DNA of 64,000 nucleotides from Dyella mobilis (GCF_016904945.1 NZ_JADIKF010000040.1:930001-994000); one strand, 5' to 3'. Counted from the first letter of the stretch, positions 1 through 8,700 are shown. The notes: generated by a model from the letters alone, not told the origin. Program-made: numbers and translations.

Positions 1-549
1 GAAGACGCCGAAGCCATCCACGCGATATACGCACCGACGATTACCGATACGGCGATCACTTTCGAAACCGAACTGCCCGGCGCGGAAGCCATGCGCCAAC
101 GCATTCTCACGCGCCTGCAGCACTATCCATGGCTGGCCTGGGAAGAACACGGCGAAGTGCTGGCTTATGCGTATGCCACGCGTTTTCGCGAACGTGCCGC
201 CTACGACTGGATCGCCGAGACTTCCATCTACGTGCATGCCGACGCGCGTCGGCGCGGCATTGCACGACGCCTGTACGAGGTGTTGCTGGATGTGATGCGC
301 CTGCAGGGCATCAACCAGGCGGTCGGGGTGATCACCCTGCCCGGCCAGGTCAGCGTCGCGCTGCACGAGTCCATGGGTTTCGCACCGGCTGGTGTCTGGC
401 GCGCAGCGGGCTACAAGCTGGGGCAATGGTGGGATGTCGGCGTGTGGCAGAAAACCCTGCAACCGCCGGCGAATCCGCCTGCCGCCGTGCACACCTTTTC
501 CTCGCTGATGCAGACAGACGAGCTGCACGCACTATTGCAGCGCACCTGA
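1..549 (+). CDS. GNAT acetyltransferase, phosphinothricin/methionine-sulfone type (5' truncated)
   Basis: The reading frame is open from base 1, so the N-terminus is cut by the window edge; 182 residues are visible. Segments such as AIYAPTIT, FETELPG and a GIARRLYEVLLDVM stretch match the acetyl-CoA-binding fold of the Pat/Bar/MnaT branch of GNAT N-acetyltransferases, which acetylate small amines such as phosphinothricin or methionine sulfoximine. The true start probably lies a few codons left of base 1, because family members begin with a short strand before the AIYAP segment. It is followed by a 196-base spacer, so it is probably the last gene of its transcript. The substrate cannot be told from sequence alone. 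Confidence 0.8.
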   Translation, partial: EDAEAIHAIYAPTITDTAITFETELPGAEAMRQRILTRLQHYPWLAWEEHGEVLAYAYATRFRERAAYDWIAETSIYVHADARRRGIARRLYEVLLDVMRLQGINQAVGVITLPGQVSVALHESMGFAPAGVWRAAGYKLGQWWDVGVWQKTLQPPANPPAAVHTFSSLMQTDELHALLQRT

Positions 550-573
550 AAACCGGCCGACGGCACGGACTCC

Positions 574-603
574 GCTGTCAGCGCAGTTGCAAACGCTGAC
601 AGC
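574..603. terminator. Hairpin downstream of GNAT gene
   Basis: A perfect 10-bp inverted repeat, GCTGTCAGCG and CGCTGACAGC, with a 10-base loop, lies 25 bases after the acetyltransferase stop. No T-run follows, so it is a weak intrinsic terminator at best or an mRNA 3'-end stabiliser. The rest of the 550-745 spacer shows no gene. Confidence 0.4.
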
Positions 604-745
604 CGTCTTCCGCCCGGCATACGTGCTTGCGGCTTGAAAGCATACGCAACACCGTGCGGGCGGCCCCTACTGCGATTTCGTCCCAAGGCGCTCAATGACT
701 CGGCGCCTCATTCCGGCGCGCATCGCATCATAGGGAGATGAAGTC

Positions 746-1243
746 ATGAGTATTCGTTCGATCATCCAACGCGCCACCTGTGCCCTGGCCGCGCTGTTCG
801 TGCTGGGCATGGCGGCGCCCGCCAAGGCGGCCGGACCGTACGTGGATATCTGGGATGCCTTGCCTACCTGGCAACAGCAAGATGGCTGGCTGGACACGGC
901 CTATTGGCTGAAGGTGAATTTCAACGACATTTGCGGCGATACCTTCTGCGAGGGCGAATACCCGAACCTGGAGGCTTTGAGCTACCGCTGTTCAGTCGAC
1001 AGCGCCAGCGGCACGGTGGGCGAATGCGTATTCATCTTTGCCGCCAGCCAGGAAACCGTTAGCCCAAGCGACGGCAGGATCATCGCCGAGCCGCGCAACT
1101 GGCAATGCGCCACACCGCTGGCGCCGGGAACCACGGCAGCGGAACTTGCACAGGCGCTCTCCAATACAAATCCGCTGTTCACTCCCTTGCCCCGTACCGG
1201 CAAAACCATCTACGACAGCTTGACGGACCATTGTCTGTATTGA
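746..1243 (+). CDS. Secreted hypothetical protein
   Basis: 165 residues. A classical signal peptide is visible (basic start, hydrophobic residues about 11-24, AKA cleavage site near residue 28), followed by a small exported domain with four or more cysteines, suggesting disulfides in the periplasm or outside the cell. A purine-rich GGGAG lies about 7 bases before the ATG. I do not recognise the family. It stands alone, ended by a strong terminator at 1263-1292, and faces a convergent RcnB-like gene. Codon use looks like that of its neighbours. Confidence 0.7.
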   Translation: MSIRSIIQRATCALAALFVLGMAAPAKAAGPYVDIWDALPTWQQQDGWLDTAYWLKVNFNDICGDTFCEGEYPNLEALSYRCSVDSASGTVGECVFIFAASQETVSPSDGRIIAEPRNWQCATPLAPGTTAAELAQALSNTNPLFTPLPRTGKTIYDSLTDHCLY

Positions 1244-1262
1244 CGCGCGACACTCGGCAACA

Positions 1263-1292
1263 AAAAGCCCCGGCATGCCTGCCGGGGCTTTT
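1263..1292. terminator. Bidirectional intrinsic terminator
   Basis: A 13-bp stem (AAAAGCCCCGGCA / TGCCGGGGCTTTT) with a TGCC loop has A-tract and T-tract flanks on both sides. It separates the secreted protein gene on the plus strand from the convergent RcnB-like gene on the minus strand and can serve both. Confidence 0.9.
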
Positions 1293-1321
1293 CGCTCATC
1301 GCGCACGCATCGAGCGCGCCA

Positions 1322-1660
1322 TCAATGATTGGCGGCGATGATGCTCACGATCACGCCCGTCGTGATCGCAGCGAGCAGGAAATCGCCGTTGTCGCTGCGG
1401 ATGTACTGGTAGCCGCGCGGCGGCGGCCTCAGGCGATAGTGGCGCCAGTCGCTGACCACATACCGGCTGCCGCGATATTGCTGGGGAATGCGTCCGTTCC
1501 GCTTGTACCAGCCTTCGTGGCGCCCCTGGTCGTACATGCCGTGATAGCGCGGGGCCGGCGGCGGAGGCGGCGGGCCAGGACGATAGGCCTGGGCCATGAC
1601 ACATTGAGACGAGACCAGCATCGCGCCGCAAAGGGCGAGCGCTCCCAGTTGTTTCTTCAT
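1322..1660 (-). CDS. RcnB-family periplasmic protein
   Basis: 112 residues starting MKKQLG; the start is chosen because AAGGAG sits 8 bases upstream, rather than a longer in-frame ATG. Signal peptide residues 1-24, then a proline-rich stretch (six consecutive Pro), then the RcnB-like core with VVSDWRHYRL, RPPRGYQYIR and a C-terminal small-residue hydrophobic segment. In E. coli RcnB is a periplasmic protein affecting nickel/cobalt homeostasis; many short paralogues exist in Xanthomonadales with no known metal role. No metal transporter gene is nearby, so metal function is family inference only. Confidence 0.75.
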   Translation of the reverse strand: MKKQLGALALCGAMLVSSQCVMAQAYRPGPPPPPPAPRYHGMYDQGRHEGWYKRNGRIPQQYRGSRYVVSDWRHYRLRPPPRGYQYIRSDNGDFLLAAITTGVIVSIIAANH

Positions 1661-1904
1661 GGCGTACTCCTTGTAGAGACCTGACTGCACGGGAATCGCA
1701 CGGCTGCACCTTTCCCTGTGCGGATATCGCGCTCCCCGGCATGGCCGGGGCCTGCCCGGAGTCGCGCTCCCGGCAGGGCGATCAAGATTGCGTCAGCCTG
1801 CCGAATGCTTCGTGAATCTTGCTTCCGGCCATTCAGCTTGCCCGCGCGGGCGACGGCCAAGGGCTCTGCGCTACCATTGCGGTTTTAGGTTCCCGGGATA
1901 TCCC

Positions 1905-2672
1905 ATGCAGCTCAATCAAGTGAAGGCCATCATTACCGGCGGCGCCTCCGGTCTCGGCCATGCGGTCGCCCAGCATCTGGCGGCGAACGGCGCCCAGGTC
2001 GCGCTGTTCGACGTCAACGAAGAGAAGGGCCAGGAAGCGGCCAAGTCCCTGGGCGGCAGCGCGCGATTCTTCCGTACCGACGTCACCTCCGAAGAGGGCG
2101 TGAGCGCGAACGTGGCCGCGGCCAGGGAAGCCATGGGCGGCCTGAACGTGGTGATCAACTGCGCCGGCATCCTGGGCGCCGGCCGCGTGCTGGGCAAGGA
2201 AGGCCCGATGCCGCTGGGCACCTTCGCCTCCACAGTGATGGTGAACCTGGTCGGCAGCTTCAACGTTGCCAAGGCCGGCGCTGCGCTGATGCAGAGCAAT
2301 GAAGCCGGCGAAGACGGCGAGCGCGGCGTCATCATCAATACCGCCAGTGTCGCCGCTTACGAAGGCCAGATCGGCCAGGCCGCCTACTCCGCTTCCAAGG
2401 GCGGCGTGGTGGGCATGACCCTGCCGATGGCACGCGAACTTTCGCGCTTTGGCATTCGCGTGGCGACCATTGCCCCGGGCATCTTCTGGACACCCATGGT
2501 CGACGGCATGCCGCCGCAGGTGCAGGAATCGCTGTCCGCTTCGATTCCGTTCCCCTCGCGCCTGGGCAAGCCAGACGAATTTGCCTCCACCGTGGCGTTC
2601 ATCCTGGGCAACCGCTACATCAACGGCGAAACCATTCGCCTGGATGGCGCGGTGCGTCTGCAACCCAAGTAA
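1905..2672 (+). CDS. SDR dehydrogenase, 3-hydroxyacyl-CoA dehydrogenase type II-like
   Basis: 255 residues. It shows the Rossmann TGGASGLG cofactor loop, NCAG strand, Ser in the IINTAS segment and the catalytic YSASK (Tyr/Lys). The insertion between the NCAG and IINTAS segments (VLGKEGP, MQSNEAGEDGERG) is characteristic of the HSD17B10 / 2-methyl-3-hydroxybutyryl-CoA dehydrogenase branch, which oxidises short 3-hydroxyacyl-CoAs with NAD+. The start at MQLNQVKAII is chosen for the position of the Rossmann strand; an in-frame upstream ATG would add 39 unlikely residues. Followed by an inverted-repeat spacer and efpL. Confidence 0.85.
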   Translation: MQLNQVKAIITGGASGLGHAVAQHLAANGAQVALFDVNEEKGQEAAKSLGGSARFFRTDVTSEEGVSANVAAAREAMGGLNVVINCAGILGAGRVLGKEGPMPLGTFASTVMVNLVGSFNVAKAGAALMQSNEAGEDGERGVIINTASVAAYEGQIGQAAYSASKGGVVGMTLPMARELSRFGIRVATIAPGIFWTPMVDGMPPQVQESLSASIPFPSRLGKPDEFASTVAFILGNRYINGETIRLDGAVRLQPK

Positions 2673-2674
2673 GC

Positions 2675-2775
2675 GAATCGGGTATGGAGAATCGGGAATC
2701 GCAAACCCCGTTCTCCGCCCACTTTCGCGTGGCTGCGCTTTTGACGAATCCCGATTCCCTACTCTCCATTCCCGG
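2675..2775. repeat. Degenerate inverted repeat of the GAATCGGG family
   Basis: The 113-base spacer between the SDR and efpL holds two arms, about 2675-2702 and 2746-2775. They share, in opposite orientation, the pattern GGGnATGGAGA followed by GGGAATCG. They can fold into a long imperfect stem-loop. A related pair is at 46666-46855, so this looks like a dispersed extragenic repeat. Confidence 0.65.
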
Positions 2776-2784
2776 CTCAAATCC

Positions 2785-3348
2785 ATGAAAGCTTCCGACG
2801 TCAAGAAAGCCAACGTGATCGAACACGAAGGCACCGTCTACCAGGTGCGCGACATCGAGCGCAGCTCACCGACCGCCCGCGGCGGCAACGTCACCTTCCG
2901 CTTCACGCTGTACTCGATTCCCGGCGGACGCAAGTTCGACCTCAGCCTGCGCGCCGACGACGATCTGAAAGAAGTGGATCTGGCACGCCGCCCGGCCAAC
3001 TTCTCCTACATGGATGGCGATGCGTTCGTGTTCATGGACAACGAGGACTACACCCAGTACGTGCTTGGCCCGGAAGTGGTCGGCGACAATGCCGGCTACA
3101 TCGTGGAAGGCGTGGAAGGTTATTACGTGCAGGTGATCGACGATGCGCCGGTCGGCCTGCAGGTACCTACCAGCGTGACGCTGACCGTGGTCGACACGGC
3201 GCCGGAACTGAAAGGCGCCAGCGCCACCAAGCGCACCAAGCCGGCCAAGCTCAACACCGGTATCGAAATCCAGGTGCCCGAATACATCACCAACGATGAG
3301 AAAGTCTGGGTCAACACCCTGACCGGCGAATTCGCCGGCCGCGCATAA
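2785..3348 (+). CDS. efpL: Elongation factor P-like protein EfpL (YeiP)
   Basis: 187 residues with the three-domain KOW/OB layout of EF-P. It is the YeiP/EfpL branch: the tip loop reads SSPTARGG, with Arg32 where canonical EF-P has the modified lysine, so it cannot be beta-lysylated by EpmAB. GASAT.RTKPAKLNTG and IQVPEYI near the C-terminus are typical of the branch. EfpL binds ribosomes stalled on proline-containing motifs. The start follows family length; the preceding bases carry no clear Shine-Dalgarno. The canonical efp is about 29 kb away at 31783-32349. Confidence 0.9.
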   Translation: MKASDVKKANVIEHEGTVYQVRDIERSSPTARGGNVTFRFTLYSIPGGRKFDLSLRADDDLKEVDLARRPANFSYMDGDAFVFMDNEDYTQYVLGPEVVGDNAGYIVEGVEGYYVQVIDDAPVGLQVPTSVTLTVVDTAPELKGASATKRTKPAKLNTGIEIQVPEYITNDEKVWVNTLTGEFAGRA

Positions 3349-3370
3349 GCACGGCTTTTTGCATTGGCTT

Positions 3371-3391
3371 CCTCTCCACTCCGGGGAGAGG
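3371..3391. repeat. CTCTCC/GGAGAG extragenic hairpin
   Basis: CCTCTCC and GGAGAGG pair around a 7-base loop, followed by TTGCGGTGAGGGG. This resembles a short intergenic motif seen widely in Xanthomonadales. A longer version lies at 13428-13449. No T-run follows, so it is not a classic terminator. Confidence 0.5.
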
Positions 3392-3559
3392 ATTGCGGTG
3401 AGGGGCGGCTCTTGCGACTGCCTTCATCAAGTGTTTTTACAACGATACCGTCGCAGATTTGCCCCTCAACCCGGCCGTCTCACCACCCGGGCCAGAGAGT
3501 CGCAGCAGGTCCCTATTTTCGTCCGATCCACAGGCGACACCGGCTGCACCGGTGAGGCA

Positions 3560-3586
3560 GAATCGATGCATCGACGGCATCGATTC
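3560..3586. promoter_or_regulatory. Inverted repeat at the FUSC gene start
   Basis: GAATCGATGC (3560-3569) and GCATCGATTC (3577-3586) are perfect 10-bp arms around 7 bases. The right arm ends 5 bases before the ATG at 3592, where a Shine-Dalgarno would be expected and none is visible. It may be a repressor operator or a translation-blocking hairpin. Confidence 0.5.
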
Positions 3587-3591
3587 CCTCC

Positions 3592-5694
3592 ATGTCCACC
3601 CGAGCTTATTCGCTGCGCGCCAGCGTGCTGCAGAGTCTGACCGCGACCAAGCGTCCGGACGTGCCTCTGTGGGTGGTGGTGCGCAATACCGCGGCCGTCG
3701 TGCTGCCGCTGGCCATCGGCATGCTGACCGGCCACCAGGAAGCGGGCCTGGCGGTCGCCGCCGGTGCGCTGGACACCATGTTTTCCGATCAGCCCGGCCC
3801 TTACCGGCAGCGGCTCTGGCAACTGTTCCTGGCATCGCTGGCGGCGGGGCTGGCCTCACTATGCGGCTTTCTGGTCGGCGGCGAACTGCTGCCCATGACT
3901 CTCGCCACGGCGGCCTTCGGGTTCTTTGGCGGTTTGCTGGTGGTGTTCGGCACCGACATCGCACGCGTGGGCATGACCAGCATGATCCTGCTGGTGGTCA
4001 CCGCAGCGTCGCCGGCCGGCCTGCACGAAGCATTGGTCGGCGCCGCCCTGATCTTCAGCGGCGGCTTGCTGCTGGCCCTGTTTTCAGTCGCTGCGTGGCC
4101 GTTGTTGCGCTACCGCCCGGAGCGCTACGCCTTGGCTACCGTGTACCGGGGGCTGGCAACATTGGCCAACGAGCGTGCGCAGGACGAAGGCGACGTCCCT
4201 GCCCTGACCGACGCCATGACCACGCTGCAACAAACCCTGCTAGGCAAGCACCATGCGCGGGGACGCGCCATGGAAGCCTTCGCGGTACTGCTGGAGCTGG
4301 CTGAGCGCATCCGCCTTGAACTGGTGGCCATGTCCAACATGCATGGCGCCACCCAGGTCCTCGCCTTGTTCCGTGCCGATGCCTCGCGCGTGCTCAATGC
4401 CGTAGCCGAAGCACTGGAAGCAGGCGAGTCGCCCGAGCAGGCTTCGCGCGCGCTGCGAACGCTGCAAGCCAGCGAACGCGCACTGCTCGACAACCATTCG
4501 CGCAACGACAGCGTCGCGGCGCACATCCACGCATTGTCCGGCCAGTTGGCTGCCGCCGTGCGCAATGCCAACTGGGCCGGCTCGCGCGGCGAGACACGTG
4601 CGGAAACAGCGGAAATGCGCCTGCCCAGCGCGTTGCGCGGCAACTCGGCACTGGGTGTGCTGCGTGCGAACCTTACCGTTCATTCGGTGGCTTTCCGCCA
4701 CGCCATGCGTTGCGCCACGTGCCTGAGCCTGGCCCTGCTCGCTTCGCGCATCTGGCAACTTCCGCACGGCTACTGGTTGCCGATGACCGCCGCCATCGTG
4801 CTGCGCCCGGATTTCGCTGCCACCTTCAATTTTGGATTGCTGCGCGTGGTGGGCACCATTCTCGGGCTGGTGCTGACCACGGCGCTGCTGCTGGTCACTC
4901 CACACGATGCATGGACGCACCTCGCGCTGATGGCCTTGCTGTGCATGGCGTTTCGCTACCTAGCCACCGCCCACTACGGCATCGCAGTGGCGGCGCTGAC
5001 CGGCACCGTGGTGATCTTTCTTTCGTTCGAGGGCGTGAACTCGGGTACGGCCGTGCTCGACCGCGTACTCAATACCGCGCTCGGCAGCGGCATGGCATTG
5101 CTGGCCTATGTCGTGTGGCCCACCTGGGAGCGCGGGCGCGCCCGCGCCGCGCTCTCGGACATGCTTGACGCCTACGCCCACTACCTGGGCGCGCTGGCCC
5201 ATCCGCAGCAGCGCGACAGTCATCGCGAAACACGCACCGCCGCACGCACCGCGCGCACCAATGCGCAGGCATCGCTCGATCGCATGCAGGCCGAGCCGGC
5301 CACACCCCTGGCCCTGCTGGAACTGGCCAACGCGCTATTTCTCAATGGCAACCGCCTGGCGCGCACGACTATGACACTGGAAGCCTTGCTGCACGATTGC
5401 GACAACCTGCCCGAGCAAACCGAAGTCACTTACTTCATCGATCATTCGGCCGCGTACCTGCACGACCTGGCCCTCGCCTTGCGCACCAACCAGCCGCCCC
5501 GCCCCGCGCCGGAACTGCGGCAACTGCAGCGCAGCCTGTCCAGCCTGCTGGCCATGGCCGACGACAAGCCGCGCGCCGAGCAGATCGTGCGCATCAGCGA
5601 CCGCCTGGTCGACAACATCAACACGCTCGCCTACGTGGTCGGCCGCGGACCGCAGGAGACGGCCACGCACGGGAACCAACGCGTGCCCTCCTAG
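3592..5694 (+). CDS. FUSC-family inner-membrane protein (putative exporter)
   Basis: 700 residues. Two blocks of transmembrane helices (about residues 25-170 and 370-520) are separated and followed by long soluble Ala/Leu-rich helical domains, the YccS/FusC/AaeB architecture. The second block has the family-type segment RIWQLPHGYWLPMTAAIVLRP. Family members are linked to efflux of aromatic acids or fusaric acid; with kynurenine-pathway genes directly downstream, an aromatic-acid role is possible but inferred only from position. No MFP partner gene is adjacent. It ends one base before a perfect 20-bp hairpin. Confidence 0.8.
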   Translation: MSTRAYSLRASVLQSLTATKRPDVPLWVVVRNTAAVVLPLAIGMLTGHQEAGLAVAAGALDTMFSDQPGPYRQRLWQLFLASLAAGLASLCGFLVGGELLPMTLATAAFGFFGGLLVVFGTDIARVGMTSMILLVVTAASPAGLHEALVGAALIFSGGLLLALFSVAAWPLLRYRPERYALATVYRGLATLANERAQDEGDVPALTDAMTTLQQTLLGKHHARGRAMEAFAVLLELAERIRLELVAMSNMHGATQVLALFRADASRVLNAVAEALEAGESPEQASRALRTLQASERALLDNHSRNDSVAAHIHALSGQLAAAVRNANWAGSRGETRAETAEMRLPSALRGNSALGVLRANLTVHSVAFRHAMRCATCLSLALLASRIWQLPHGYWLPMTAAIVLRPDFAATFNFGLLRVVGTILGLVLTTALLLVTPHDAWTHLALMALLCMAFRYLATAHYGIAVAALTGTVVIFLSFEGVNSGTAVLDRVLNTALGSGMALLAYVVWPTWERGRARAALSDMLDAYAHYLGALAHPQQRDSHRETRTAARTARTNAQASLDRMQAEPATPLALLELANALFLNGNRLARTTMTLEALLHDCDNLPEQTEVTYFIDHSAAYLHDLALALRTNQPPRPAPELRQLQRSLSSLLAMADDKPRAEQIVRISDRLVDNINTLAYVVGRGPQETATHGNQRVPS

Positions 5695-5695
5695 C

Positions 5696-5742
5696 GCCTG
5701 TTAGCACTATTTTCGTGGCTCGCGAAAATAGTGCTAACAGGC
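5696..5742. repeat. Perfect 20-bp inverted repeat
   Basis: Arms 5696-5715 and 5723-5742 are exact reverse complements (inner end ATTTTCG / CGAAAAT) with a 7-base loop. The element begins one base after the FUSC stop. It has no terminal T-run, so its role could be mRNA 3'-end protection or transcription termination by structure, or it is a REP/MITE-type element. Confidence 0.85.
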
Positions 5743-5792
5743 CCTGGACCCGTGCACGAGCCCCCAACGGCGGCAGGCGCTACACTTGGCGA

Positions 5793-6821
5793 ATGCTGAA
5801 AATAGACACCCACGCCCACATCCTTCCGCGCGACTGGCCCAACCTGGCCGCCAAGTACGGCAACGACGCGTTCCCGGTGATGAACCACAACGACGGACGG
5901 CATCGCATCTACAAGGACGGCAAGTTCTTCCGCGAAGTGTGGGAATCCTCGTTCGATCCGCAGCATCGCATCAACGATTACGCCCGCTTCGGCGTGGACG
6001 TACAGGTGATCTCCACCGTACCGGTGCTGTTTTCATACTGGGCGCCGGGCTACCAGGCGCTGGAATTGCACCGGCATCTCAATGACCACATGGGCGAGAT
6101 GTGCCGGGATTTCCCCAGGCACTACGCCGGCATCGGCACCGTCCCGCTGCAGGCACCGGACCTGGCGATCCGCGAACTTGAGCGCTGCATCGACGAACTG
6201 GGCCTGTGCGGCGTGCAGGTCGGTTCGCACTGCAACGAATGGAACCTGGACGCGCCGGAACTTTTCCCGTTCTTCGAAGCGGCTGCCGATCTCGGCGCCG
6301 CCATCATGGTGCACCCCTGGGACATGATGGGCGCCGCCACCATGCCCAAGTACTGGCTGCCCTGGCTGGTCGGCATGCCGGCGGAACAATCGCGTGCGGC
6401 CTGCTGCCTGGCGTTTGGCGGTGTGCTTGAACGGCTGCCCAAGCTGCGCGTGATGCTGGCGCATGGCGGCGGCAGCTTCCCCTGGACGATCGGACGCATC
6501 GAGCACGGCTTCCGCATGCGGCCCGACCTGGTTGCCACCGACAACCCGCGCAATCCGCGCGAATACCTCAAGCGCCTGTATTTCGATTCCTGCGTGCACG
6601 ATCCCCAGGCCCTGCGCTATCTGCTGGATGTGACCGGCGTCGACCGCGTCATGCTCGGCACCGACTATCCTTTCCCCTTGGGGGAGCAGCACCCAGGCAG
6701 CGGCATCGAATCGCTGAGCCTCGATGACCCGGACCGCGCTCGCCTGTTTCACGGCACCGCGCTGGAATGGCTGGGGTTGCCACTACGTCGTTTCACTACC
6801 GAATCTCAGGAGCACGCATGA
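5793..6821 (+). CDS. 2-amino-3-carboxymuconate-6-semialdehyde decarboxylase (ACMSD)
   Basis: 342 residues, amidohydrolase-superfamily TIM barrel. The family match is strong along its length: IDTHAHILP with metal ligands His7 and His9, STVPVLFSYWAPG, MVHPWDMMG (His), YWLPWLVGMP, AHGGGSFPWTIGRI and LGTDYPFPLGE (metal Asp). ACMSD decarboxylates the ring-cleavage product of 3-hydroxyanthranilate to 2-aminomuconate semialdehyde, diverting it from quinolinate/NAD. Kynureninase is two genes downstream; the next gene overlaps its stop by ATGA. A Shine-Dalgarno before ATG 5793 is weak. Later pathway enzymes are at 52150-54702. Confidence 0.93.
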   Translation: MLKIDTHAHILPRDWPNLAAKYGNDAFPVMNHNDGRHRIYKDGKFFREVWESSFDPQHRINDYARFGVDVQVISTVPVLFSYWAPGYQALELHRHLNDHMGEMCRDFPRHYAGIGTVPLQAPDLAIRELERCIDELGLCGVQVGSHCNEWNLDAPELFPFFEAAADLGAAIMVHPWDMMGAATMPKYWLPWLVGMPAEQSRAACCLAFGGVLERLPKLRVMLAHGGGSFPWTIGRIEHGFRMRPDLVATDNPRNPREYLKRLYFDSCVHDPQALRYLLDVTGVDRVMLGTDYPFPLGEQHPGSGIESLSLDDPDRARLFHGTALEWLGLPLRRFTTESQEHA

Positions 6822-7339
6822 ATTTCAGGCGTTACACGATGGTGACCGCTGTCTTGGCACTGGCCAGCATCGCGGTGGCACGAGCGGACGATGTCAGCAT
6901 GGCGTCCGGCAGCGTGCACTTCAGCACGCCTTCGAGCTGGGTAGGCATCATGCAGGTCGATGGCGATCCGGAAGTACGCGTGTTCCAGGTTCCCGATCCG
7001 TCGCCCAGCGCCAGCACCACCTTGGCGCGCGTGAGCGTCACGGTGAAGCAGGCTGCCAATCTGCAGGATTTCAACACCTACGTGGGCGGCGCGGTGGCAA
7101 AGGCCAAGCAGCTCAAGAACTACCAGCCCGGTCAAAGCACGTCGGGCGATCAAAACAGCTTCATCTACACCGCCAGCGAAAGCGGCACGCCTTATACCTA
7201 CGTCGAGCGCTACTGGTTCCGTAACGGCCATGCGATTCAACTGCGTTGCGCCCGCCCCGTCACCAGCCAGGCAGGGCAGGACTGGGCCGCGACGTTCGAC
7301 AAAGGTTGCCGCGCCATCGCCACCACATTGGGCAGTTGA
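6818..7339 (+). CDS. Small secreted hypothetical protein
   Basis: 173 residues, starting at the ATG that overlaps the ACMSD stop (ATGA), with AGGAG 6 bases upstream. Signal peptide residues 1-24 ending in ARA, then a soluble domain of alternating strands without cofactor motifs; two cysteines near the C-terminus could form a disulfide. Translational coupling to ACMSD puts it in the same transcript as the tryptophan enzymes, but I do not recognise a family and would not assign a catabolic role. Confidence 0.75.
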   Translation: MNFRRYTMVTAVLALASIAVARADDVSMASGSVHFSTPSSWVGIMQVDGDPEVRVFQVPDPSPSASTTLARVSVTVKQAANLQDFNTYVGGAVAKAKQLKNYQPGQSTSGDQNSFIYTASESGTPYTYVERYWFRNGHAIQLRCARPVTSQAGQDWAATFDKGCRAIATTLGS

Positions 7340-7411
7340 TCCGCCCGAACGCCTCTCCTTCGTCGTCCCGTGCCGAACGGGACTTCGCACGAATCAAGCT
7401 GGAATGTACCG

Positions 7412-8695
7412 ATGTCCGCACCCTACGAAGCCACTGCTGCCTGGGCCCAGGCCCGCGACGCCAACGATCCGCTGCGTGCGTTTCGCGATGAATTCCTGAT
7501 TCCGCCGCACACCGGCGGCGAAAGCCATTATTTCTGCGGCAACTCGCTGGGCTTGCAGCCGCGCGCGGTGCGTGAAGCCGTCAACGCGGAACTCAACTAT
7601 TGGGGCGAGCTGGGCGTGGAAGGCCACTTCAAGGGCCGACTGCCGTGGATGGACTATCACGAATTCGTGCGCGACCATCTCGCGGAAGTCGTCGGTGCAC
7701 AGCCCGACGAAGTCGTGGCCATGAACACGCTGGGCGTGAACCTGCACCTGATGATGGTGAGCTTCTATCGCCCGACTCCCGATCGCCACGCCATCCTGAT
7801 GGAAGCCGGCGCCTTTCCCACCGACCGCTATGCGCTGGAATCGCAGATCCGCTTCCACGGTTTCAGCCCGCAGCTGTCGCTGATCGAACTGGAGGGCGAC
7901 GAGGCGAACGGCACGCTATCCATGGCCGCGATCGAGCGCGCACTGGCCGAGCACGGTTCGCGCATTGCGCTGGTGATGCTGCCGGGTGTGCAGTACCGCA
8001 CCGGCCAGGCCTTCGACCTGCAGGCGATTACCAAGCTCGCCCACGAGCATGGCTGCACGGTGGGCTTCGATCTGGCCCACGCGGTCGGCAACCTGCCGCT
8101 GCGCCTGCACGACAGCGGCGCCGACTTTGCGATCTGGTGCAGCTACAAATACCTCAATGCGGGTCCCGGCGCGGTGGGCGGAGCTTTCGTGCACGCGCGT
8201 CACGCCCACGCCACCTTGCCGCGTTTTGCCGGCTGGTGGGGACACGACAAAACCACGCGATTCCAGATGGGACCGGAATTCGTGCCCACTCCCGGCGCGG
8301 ACGGCTGGCAGCTTTCCAATCCGCCGATTCTGGCGCTGGCGCCGTTGCGCATCTCGCTGGACATATTCCACCGCGCAGGCATGCAGCGCCTGCGCGAAAA
8401 ATCGCTGCAGCTCACCGGTTATCTGGAATGGCTGGTGCAGAGCCAGCTCGCCGGCGTGCTGGACATCGTCACGCCCAAAGAAACCGAACGCCGCGGCTCG
8501 CAGCTTTCGATCCGTGTATTGGGCGGCCGCGAACGCGGACGGTCGTTGTTCGACTACCTGATCGAACACGGCGTGATTGGCGACTGGCGCGAGCCGGATG
8601 TCATCCGCATCTCGCCGGCGCCGCTGTACAACCGATTCGCCGATTGCCTGGCGTTTGCGCAAGCCGTACGCGACTGGAGCAGTCAAACAGTATGA
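7412..8695 (+). CDS. kynU: Kynureninase
   Basis: 427 residues, PLP-dependent fold-type I. Features are YFCGNSLGLQP near the N-terminus, GHFKGRLPWMDYHE, LPGVQYRTGQ, FDLAHAVGNLPL and CSYKYLNAGPG carrying the Schiff-base lysine. It hydrolyses (3-hydroxy)kynurenine to (3-hydroxy)anthranilate plus alanine. The ATG at 7412 has GGA 8 bases upstream; a 14-residue longer start is less likely. It follows ACMSD in the same orientation, so the product 3-hydroxyanthranilate feeds towards ACMS; kynurenine 3-monooxygenase and 3-hydroxyanthranilate dioxygenase are outside the window. Confidence 0.95.
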   Translation: MSAPYEATAAWAQARDANDPLRAFRDEFLIPPHTGGESHYFCGNSLGLQPRAVREAVNAELNYWGELGVEGHFKGRLPWMDYHEFVRDHLAEVVGAQPDEVVAMNTLGVNLHLMMVSFYRPTPDRHAILMEAGAFPTDRYALESQIRFHGFSPQLSLIELEGDEANGTLSMAAIERALAEHGSRIALVMLPGVQYRTGQAFDLQAITKLAHEHGCTVGFDLAHAVGNLPLRLHDSGADFAIWCSYKYLNAGPGAVGGAFVHARHAHATLPRFAGWWGHDKTTRFQMGPEFVPTPGADGWQLSNPPILALAPLRISLDIFHRAGMQRLREKSLQLTGYLEWLVQSQLAGVLDIVTPKETERRGSQLSIRVLGGRERGRSLFDYLIEHGVIGDWREPDVIRISPAPLYNRFADCLAFAQAVRDWSSQTV

Positions 8696-8700
8696 AGGAT

